Shown: positions 58,948 to 64,000 of the stretch, piece by piece
Layout: every line of letters starts with the position of its first letter
Position numbering within the stretch: position 1 is the stretch's first letter
Notes under the pieces: generated by a model
The model's database searches: none
Told to the model about the DNA's origin: nothing
What the model saw: only the letters and a program-made list of their open reading frames with translations
Made by a program: the position numbers and the translations under genes
Assembly: GCA_050180235.1 (NCBI GenBank)
Contig: JBFXEJ010000002.1
Span: 62,001 to 126,000, forward strand
Direction: 5' to 3'
Source of the DNA: JAABRU01 sp050180235
Lineage (GTDB): Bacteria; Desulfobacterota; Desulfobacteria; Desulfobacterales; Desulfococcaceae
DNA length: 64,000 bases

Positions 58948-59175
58948 ATGCTGGCAATGAACCATCCGATTATCAATCAGATAGAAAAACTGTCTGATAT
59001 TGAAAAACTTCAGATTATTGATATTATATTGGCAAAGCTTGACAGCCCTGACCCGGAGATTGACAAATGCTGGGCAGAGGAATCAAAAACCCGGTGGAGT
59101 GAATACAGAGCGGGAAATGCGGAGACAATATCATACAGAGAAGCAATGTCAAAATATCGGAATCGGAGTATATGA
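58948..59175 (+). CDS. Addiction-module antitoxin (RelB-like, module 2)
   Basis: AAAGGAG precedes the ATG; 75 residues, MLAMNHPIINQIEKLSDIEKLQIIDIILAKLDSPDPEIDKCWAEE..., with ISYREAMSKYRN near the end. Same short addiction-module family as module 1 (helical LSxxEKLQIxDxxLxxLD, then DPEIDKxW). Overlaps the toxin gene by four bases. Confidence 0.8.
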   Translation: MLAMNHPIINQIEKLSDIEKLQIIDIILAKLDSPDPEIDKCWAEESKTRWSEYRAGNAETISYREAMSKYRNRSI

Positions 59176-59480
59176 AAAATATACGTTTTCTCAGGTCAGC
59201 ATCGCAGGAACCTGATGAGGCGGTTGAATGGTATGATCAGCAGGCAGCCGGTCCCGGAATGAAATTTCTTGATGATGTGGACAATGCGTTAAGGCGGATC
59301 AGTCTCTATCCGTATTCGTATGCGGAAATCGAAGACGGGATTCGTCGTTGTCTGGTGAACAGATTTCCGTATGGTCTGATTTACGGTATGGATGAAGGAA
59401 TGACTGTTATTATTGCTGTTGCTCATTTGCATCGAAAGCCGGGATACTGGAGCAGAAAAATTAAGCAGAGGAATAACTGA
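59172..59480 (+). CDS. RelE/ParE-family toxin (module 2)
   Basis: The 102-residue protein has the same ParE-like outline as module 1 (DEAVEWYDQQAAGPGMKFLDDVDNALRRI, then IRRCLVNRFPYGLIYGMDEGMTVIIAVAHLHRKPGYW). It differs enough in sequence that cross-neutralisation is unlikely. ATGA coupling to its antitoxin. Confidence 0.85.
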   Translation: MKNIRFLRSASQEPDEAVEWYDQQAAGPGMKFLDDVDNALRRISLYPYSYAEIEDGIRRCLVNRFPYGLIYGMDEGMTVIIAVAHLHRKPGYWSRKIKQRNN

Positions 59481-59891
59481 GGCAGAAAAATCCTAATCCG
59501 GCATTCAGGCGGACGGGCAAAAAGCCGTCCACCGCTGAACTTGCTGTTAAATGGCTATTCATTTCTGCTTTGTCAGATAACCGGGTATAATCCTGTAAAA
59601 TCAGATCATCAGAATTAAAAGCGCACCGGGCATATTTCCCTTTGTTTTCCTGTATAAATTTTTCACAAAATTCGGTTTTTCATAAAAAACTGTTTTTCCT
59701 GACACATGAAAATTTTCACTTGCTTATTTATCATATCAGCCCCCGGTATCTGCACCAGTCTTAAATTTTCCGGTCATTTTGATCAATCAGCCTTTGTGCT
59801 GATACTCCTGTTGTTATGTTTTGGCGAAAACATTGTGCAATGGACGTTTTCTCCGCAGAATACCTGACATTATAAAAAAATCGATTTACCA

Positions 59892-60049
59892 TTTTGACAT
59901 ATTTGCCCGGCTGACGGGAATGATTTAAAGTGCATTCTTTCCCACAGAGGACACAGAGGATTTTTTAAATTCTTTCCGTTTTGACATATTTGCCCGGCTG
60001 ACGGGAATGATTTAAAGTGCATTCTTTCCCACAGAGAACACAGAGGATT
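59892..60049. repeat. Direct duplication with TTGACA and CACAGAGG
   Basis: TTTTGACATATTTGCCCGGC and the next ~50 bases to CACAGAGGATTT occur at 59892-59963 and again at 59979-60049, almost unchanged. The ends contain ACACAGAGG units also found singly elsewhere. Confidence 0.85.
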
Positions 60050-60121
60050 TCACAGAGGACACAGAGGATTTTTAAGCTGCCCGTTCCAACCAGATTTTTT
60101 ATTATTTCCCGTTTTTCTTCC

Positions 60122-60248
60122 TCGTTCCTCGTTCCCACGTTTTACGTGAGAATGCAGACCGGACGCTTTGCGTTCCGTGTGTTCACCACGCGTCACGGGA
60201 CGCGGGAGCGTCCCGAAGGCATTCCCACGCGAAGCGTGGGAACGAGGG
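60122..60248. repeat. CGTTCCCACG palindromic intergenic repeat
   Basis: CCTCGTTCCCACGTTTTACG at the left and CGCGAAGCGTGGGAACGAGG at the right are inverted repeats around GGACGCTTTGCGTTCCGTG and GGGACGCGGGAGCGTCCC hairpins. REP-like elements with this CGTGGGAACGAGG end are common in large environmental genomes. Confidence 0.8.
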
Positions 60249-60335
60249 AAGGGGGAAGCTTTGGAATGAGGGATTGATAACTGAACACTGAAACCTGAAC
60301 ACTGACACCTGACACCCCCAAAAAGGATTTTATAT

Positions 60336-63300
60336 ATGAGTGATGCAAACCCCAATTTTGTCCACCTTCATCTTCATACCCAGTACAGCCTGCTCGACGG
60401 CGCAATCCGTCTGGATGCCCTGTTCAAACGGGCAAAGGAATATGGCATGGAGGCCGTGGCTGTAACGGATCACGGAACCATGTTCGGCACTGTGGATTTT
60501 TATGAATATGCAAAAAAGGCCGGGATCAAACCCATTATCGGGTGTGAATGCTATCTTGCGCCCCGGAGCCTGAGTGAGAAAACAGCGGAAAGCAAAGGAA
60601 ACCATCATCTGCTGCTGCTGGCTGAAAACATGGAAGGATACCGCAATCTCTGCAAACTGGCTTCCATTGCCCAGTTGCAGGGATTTTACTATAAACCCCG
60701 CATTGACAAGGAAGTGCTGCAGGCCCACAGCAAAGGACTGATTGGCGCATCTGCCTGTCTGCACGGGGAAATCCCCATGCTTATCAAAGCAGGGAAAATC
60801 AAAGAGGCTGATGAAGCTGCGCGTTTTTATCTGCAAACCTTTGGGGAAAAGAATTTCTTTCTGGAAGTGCAGCACAATGACATTCCGGAGCAGGAAAATG
60901 TGAACCGGGGACTGCTGGATATGAGTCAGCGTCTTTCCATTCCCCTGATTGCCACCAATGACTGCCATTATCTGGATCGCGGGGATGTGCGCGCGCATGA
61001 TGTGCTGCTCTGCATTCAGACCGGAAAAACCGTAAATGATTCCGGACGGTTCAAATTTTCAACCGATCAGCTTTATTTCAAATCCGGCAAAGAAATGCAG
61101 CAGCAGCTTGGGCATTTTCCGGGCGCGATTGAAAACACAGTGGAAATTGCCAGACGCTGCAATATTGAATTTGATTTCAACACCTACCATTTTCCCCAGT
61201 TTGATCCGGGTTCCGGCAAATCCGCAGATGATCTGTTTGATGAGGAAGTGCGCAAAGGATATGCAGAGCGCATGAAGCGTATTCTGGCAAAACATCCTGA
61301 CATCAATAAAAAAATCTATGATGAACGGCTGGAATATGAACTGGAAGTCATTAAAAAAATGGGGTTTCCCGGATATTTTCTCATTGTGGCTGATTTTATC
61401 CGCTATGGAAAAAACAACGGTGTTCCGGTCGGGCCCGGACGCGGCAGCGCGGCAGGCAGCATGGTGGCCTATGCAATGGGCATTACCGATTTGGATCCCA
61501 TTGAACACGGTCTGATCTTTGAGCGTTTTCTCAATCCATCGCGCATCAGTATGCCGGATATTGACGTGGATTTCTGCATCAATGGCCGTGAAAAAGTGTT
61601 CAAATATGTGGTGGAAAGATACGGCGGGGGCGATTATGTTGCGCAGATTATCACATTCGGAAAACTCAAAACCCGTGCGGTGATCCGGGATGTGGGACGC
61701 GCGCTGGATATTCCCCTGTCTGAAGTTGATGCTATTGCCAAAATGGTTCCGGATGTGCTGAATATCAGTCTGGAAGATGCTTTGGATCAGGAACCCAGAC
61801 TGAAAAACATGGCTGAAACCGATCCCAAAATCGGTGAACTGATTCGCATTGCCAAAACATTGGAAGGACTGCCCAGGCACGCGTCCACACACGCGGCAGG
61901 TGTGGTTATCGGTGACAAGCCTCTGGTGGAATATCTTCCCCTGTACAAAGGGAAAAAAGACGAAGTTGTGACCCAGTTTGACATGAAACGGGTGGAGCAG
62001 ATCGGGCTGGTCAAATTTGATTTTCTGGGACTGCGCAACCTCACGGTAATGGAACACGCGCTGAATTTGATTGAACAGAGCGGGCATCCGCGTCCGGATT
62101 TGCTGAATCTGGATTTCACGGATTTGGACACGTTCAAACTGTTATCAGCCGGAGATACCACCGGCGTATTCCAATTGGAAAGTTCGGGAATGAAAGAACT
62201 GCTGCGCAGACTGCGTCCCGCGCGTTTTGATGATATTACCGCACTGGTTGCGCTGTACCGTCCCGGCCCATTGGACAGCGGCATGGCAGATGAATATGTG
62301 GAGCGCAAACACGGACGGCACAAAGTGGTGTATCTGATCCCGGAACTCGAACCCATTCTCAAAGAAACCTACGGCGTTATTTTGTATCAGGAACAGGTTA
62401 TGCGTATCGCTGCTGATCTGGCAAGCTATTCCATGGCAGAAGCTGACGGACTGCGCAAGGCTATGGGAAAAAAGATTGCGGAGATGATGGCAAAACACCG
62501 GGAGCGTTTCATCAAAGGCGCAGTGGAAAACAGGCATCCGGAAGACAGGGCATCCCAGCTTTTTGATCTTATGGAAAAATTCGGCGGATACGGATTCAAC
62601 AAATCCCACAGTGCTGCTTATGCCCTGATTGCATTTCAGACAGCATGGCTTAAAACCCATTATCCTGTGGAATTTATGGCTGCTTTGCTTACCAGTGAAA
62701 TGGGTTCCATTGACAGTGTGGTGAAATTCATTGATGAATGCCGCGGCCACGGTATTCAGGTGCTTCAGCCGGATGTGAATGAAAGTGCCAGGGAATTCAC
62801 TGTTATCAAAGGAAATATCCGTTTTGGTCTCGTGGCTGTGAAAAATGTGGGGGAAGGCGCGATTGAATCCATTATGGAAGCCCGCGCGGAAGGGGGCAGA
62901 TTCAATACGATCTTTGATTTCTGTGAAAGGGTTGACCTGCGCCGGGTGAACAAACGGGTCATGGAAGCCCTGATCCGTTGCGGCGCAATGGATACGCTGG
63001 CTGGAAACCGTGCGCAGAAAATGGCTGTGCTGGAACATGCTTTGGAATACGGTCAGCGTATGCGCAAAGAAAAGGACAGCCCCCAGTTTGGACTGTTCGG
63101 TATGGGCGCAGCACCTGTTCCCGCGGCTGCCCCGACTCTGCCGGATCTGACGGAATGGGATGATAAGGAAAAATTGAATCTGGAAAAAGAATCTCTGGGA
63201 TTTTACATTACCGGTCATCCGCTGGGACGTTATCAGAAGATTCTGGAAAAATTCACCAGCGCGGACAGCCTGAGCCTGAAAGAAAAAAACAATGGTCAGC

Positions 63301-63860
63301 CTGTGCGCATTGGCGGCATTATAACTGCTGTCAAGACCATCAGAACCAAAAAAGGCGATGAAATGGCCTTTGTCACCACAGAAGATTTGGCAGGCACAGT
63401 GGAAACAACTGTTTTTTCAAGCGTGTATGATACTGTCCGCCATCTGCTGATTCAGGACACTGCCGTGATTATTGAGGGGGCCTTGCAAAAGGATGAGAAA
63501 TCTGTCAAAATTCTCGCAGATCGCATTGTGCCGGTCAATGAGGCGGAAAACATATGGGCTGCCAGTCTTCATTTTCATCTGGATATGAGCCGTACAGATC
63601 GGGATAAACTGACAAAACTCATGGAGATTATCAAAAATCATCCGGGCAACTGCCGGGGTTATCTGCATCTGCGTGATCCGGAAAAATCAGAGGCTGTGAT
63701 TGTCATATCCGAGAATGTGCAGATCAAGGCCTGTGAGGAACTGGAGCGGGATGTCACGGAACTGCTCACGTATCCGGCAGTGGAAACTGTCTGCAAACTC
63801 GCATCGTCTGAAATTATGAACAGCAAAAAAGGCGGGTGGAGCAGCCATCAGCGGAACTGA
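60336..63860 (+). CDS. dnaE: DNA polymerase III subunit alpha
   Basis: The 1174-residue protein has the PHP domain first (FVHLHLHTQYSLLDG, then AVTDHGTMFG), the polymerase core with VGPGRGSAAGSMVAYAMGITDLDP and the catalytic acidic block PDIDVDF (407-413), LVKFDFLGLRNLTV, LYRPGPLDSGM, QEQVMRIA and GYGFNKSHSAAYALIA. A helix-hairpin-helix region follows, and an OB fold (VRIGGIITAVKTIRTKKGDEMAF) with a C-terminal tau-binding part. It is the replicative polymerase, partner of the DnaX product encoded 28 kb upstream. AAAAAGGA precedes the ATG. PHP metal ligands look intact (HLHLH), so proofreading by the PHP domain is conceivable. Confidence 0.96.
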   Translation: MSDANPNFVHLHLHTQYSLLDGAIRLDALFKRAKEYGMEAVAVTDHGTMFGTVDFYEYAKKAGIKPIIGCECYLAPRSLSEKTAESKGNHHLLLLAENMEGYRNLCKLASIAQLQGFYYKPRIDKEVLQAHSKGLIGASACLHGEIPMLIKAGKIKEADEAARFYLQTFGEKNFFLEVQHNDIPEQENVNRGLLDMSQRLSIPLIATNDCHYLDRGDVRAHDVLLCIQTGKTVNDSGRFKFSTDQLYFKSGKEMQQQLGHFPGAIENTVEIARRCNIEFDFNTYHFPQFDPGSGKSADDLFDEEVRKGYAERMKRILAKHPDINKKIYDERLEYELEVIKKMGFPGYFLIVADFIRYGKNNGVPVGPGRGSAAGSMVAYAMGITDLDPIEHGLIFERFLNPSRISMPDIDVDFCINGREKVFKYVVERYGGGDYVAQIITFGKLKTRAVIRDVGRALDIPLSEVDAIAKMVPDVLNISLEDALDQEPRLKNMAETDPKIGELIRIAKTLEGLPRHASTHAAGVVIGDKPLVEYLPLYKGKKDEVVTQFDMKRVEQIGLVKFDFLGLRNLTVMEHALNLIEQSGHPRPDLLNLDFTDLDTFKLLSAGDTTGVFQLESSGMKELLRRLRPARFDDITALVALYRPGPLDSGMADEYVERKHGRHKVVYLIPELEPILKETYGVILYQEQVMRIAADLASYSMAEADGLRKAMGKKIAEMMAKHRERFIKGAVENRHPEDRASQLFDLMEKFGGYGFNKSHSAAYALIAFQTAWLKTHYPVEFMAALLTSEMGSIDSVVKFIDECRGHGIQVLQPDVNESAREFTVIKGNIRFGLVAVKNVGEGAIESIMEARAEGGRFNTIFDFCERVDLRRVNKRVMEALIRCGAMDTLAGNRAQKMAVLEHALEYGQRMRKEKDSPQFGLFGMGAAPVPAAAPTLPDLTEWDDKEKLNLEKESLGFYITGHPLGRYQKILEKFTSADSLSLKEKNNGQPVRIGGIITAVKTIRTKKGDEMAFVTTEDLAGTVETTVFSSVYDTVRHLLIQDTAVIIEGALQKDEKSVKILADRIVPVNEAENIWAASLHFHLDMSRTDRDKLTKLMEIIKNHPGNCRGYLHLRDPEKSEAVIVISENVQIKACEELERDVTELLTYPAVETVCKLASSEIMNSKKGGWSSHQRN

Positions 63861-63870
63861 TTTTTTTCAC

Positions 63871-63917
63871 AAAGGGCACAAATCGTTACACAAACTTCAC
63901 ACTGGTCTGTGCCCTTT
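63871..63917 (+). terminator. Hairpin after dnaE
   Basis: AAAGGGCACA and TGTGCCCTTT are perfect inverted repeats ten bases long with a 27-base loop, starting ten bases after the stop. The T-run is short, so efficiency is uncertain. Confidence 0.5.
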
Positions 63918-63957
63918 CATTGTCTTATCCCCGTTCCCTCTCTTTGCGTCACTGCCA

Positions 63958-64000
63958 TTATACCGATTTTCCATTGGTTTGATCCAATATCGTCAGTTTT
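63958..64000. mobile_element. End of an ATACCAAATCGCC-family MITE, cut by the window edge
   Basis: TATACCGATTTTCCATTGGTTT matches the termini of the elements at 39722 and 49401-49528. The rest lies outside the window. Confidence 0.55.

Larger units (their letters stand above)
59481..60335. other. Gene-free, repeat-rich spacer before dnaE
   Basis: No gene is supported here. The stretch holds an 87-base direct duplication, a CGTTCCCACG palindrome and a short tract of the AACTGAACACTG repeat, each listed separately. TTGACA occurs in both duplicated units (59893 and 59980), and either could serve dnaE. 59510-59880 shows nothing I can name. Confidence 0.5.

Noticed and set aside
60122..60277. 86-codon ORF overlapping the CGTTCCCACG repeat before dnaE
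   Set aside because: It is a translation of the palindromic repeat; no ribosome site, and dnaE has its own start and ribosome site at 60336.
61059..63218. Long minus-strand open frames (342 and 357 codons) opposite dnaE
   Set aside because: They mirror the codon bias of dnaE, have no family features or ribosome sites, and overlap a certain gene.

Overview
The window looks like chromosome from a Gram-negative, probably anaerobic member of the Desulfobacterota, possibly a large-genome fatty-acid-oxidising sulfate reducer of the Desulfonema/Desulfobacteraceae type. The clues are a TonB-dependent receptor (outer membrane), an FmdE protein, a DUF3786 protein, a Bacillus-like set of beta-oxidation genes under a TetR regulator, and very many small palindromic elements and toxin-antitoxin (TA) genes. 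The taxonomic call is inference; there is no rRNA gene in the window.

Layout. 0.1-7.1 kb (minus strand): a seven-gene operon for TonB receptor, FmdE, binding protein, FecCD-type permease, ATPase, DUF364 protein and a small molybdopterin-domain protein. Two near-perfect ModE-type operators lie in front of it, so it is most likely a molybdate/tungstate uptake operon. 7.4-8.1 kb: flavodoxin-fold quinone reductase. 8.5-14.7 kb: one 2067-residue membrane protein of unknown function. 15.4-17.4 kb: prephenate dehydrogenase and LeuB. 17.9-21.4 kb: hybrid-free sensor kinase and an HD-domain protein.

21.7-32.1 kb is an accessory region: a single-chain restriction-modification enzyme, an AT-rich ApeA-type HEPN defence gene, a fused oligopeptide-type ABC ATPase whose linker is made of an intergenic repeat, remnants of a TIR gene, an IS1-family element and a TA pair, and a DUF262/HNH protein. 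32.2-36.1 kb is a housekeeping run: dnaX, ybaB, recR, a YkgJ-type protein and a divergent glutamate racemase. 36.2-39.6 kb holds an AAA ATPase/DUF4276 pair and a broken, internally deleted second copy of it. 39.9-42.9 kb: SpoVR and DUF444 (no PrkA).

43.1-48.1 kb reads, on the minus strand, as an integron-like gene-cassette array without an integrase in view: AvcD-type anti-phage deaminase, VapBC, an aspartyl-protease-like pair, a frameshifted RelE-type TA pair and a zinc-ribbon membrane protein. Imperfect palindromes with attC architecture separate them, and they are peppered with one MITE family. 49.6-56.6 kb is the beta-oxidation locus: a FadR-like TetR regulator (apparently with an ATC start), acyl-CoA dehydrogenase, FadN-type bifunctional enzyme and thiolase, with TGAATGA-N4-TCATTCA operators. 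56.9-59.5 kb: a cassette-like orphan gene and two addiction modules. 60.3-63.9 kb: dnaE. Intergenic DNA throughout is filled with several families of short inverted-repeat elements and short tandem repeats.
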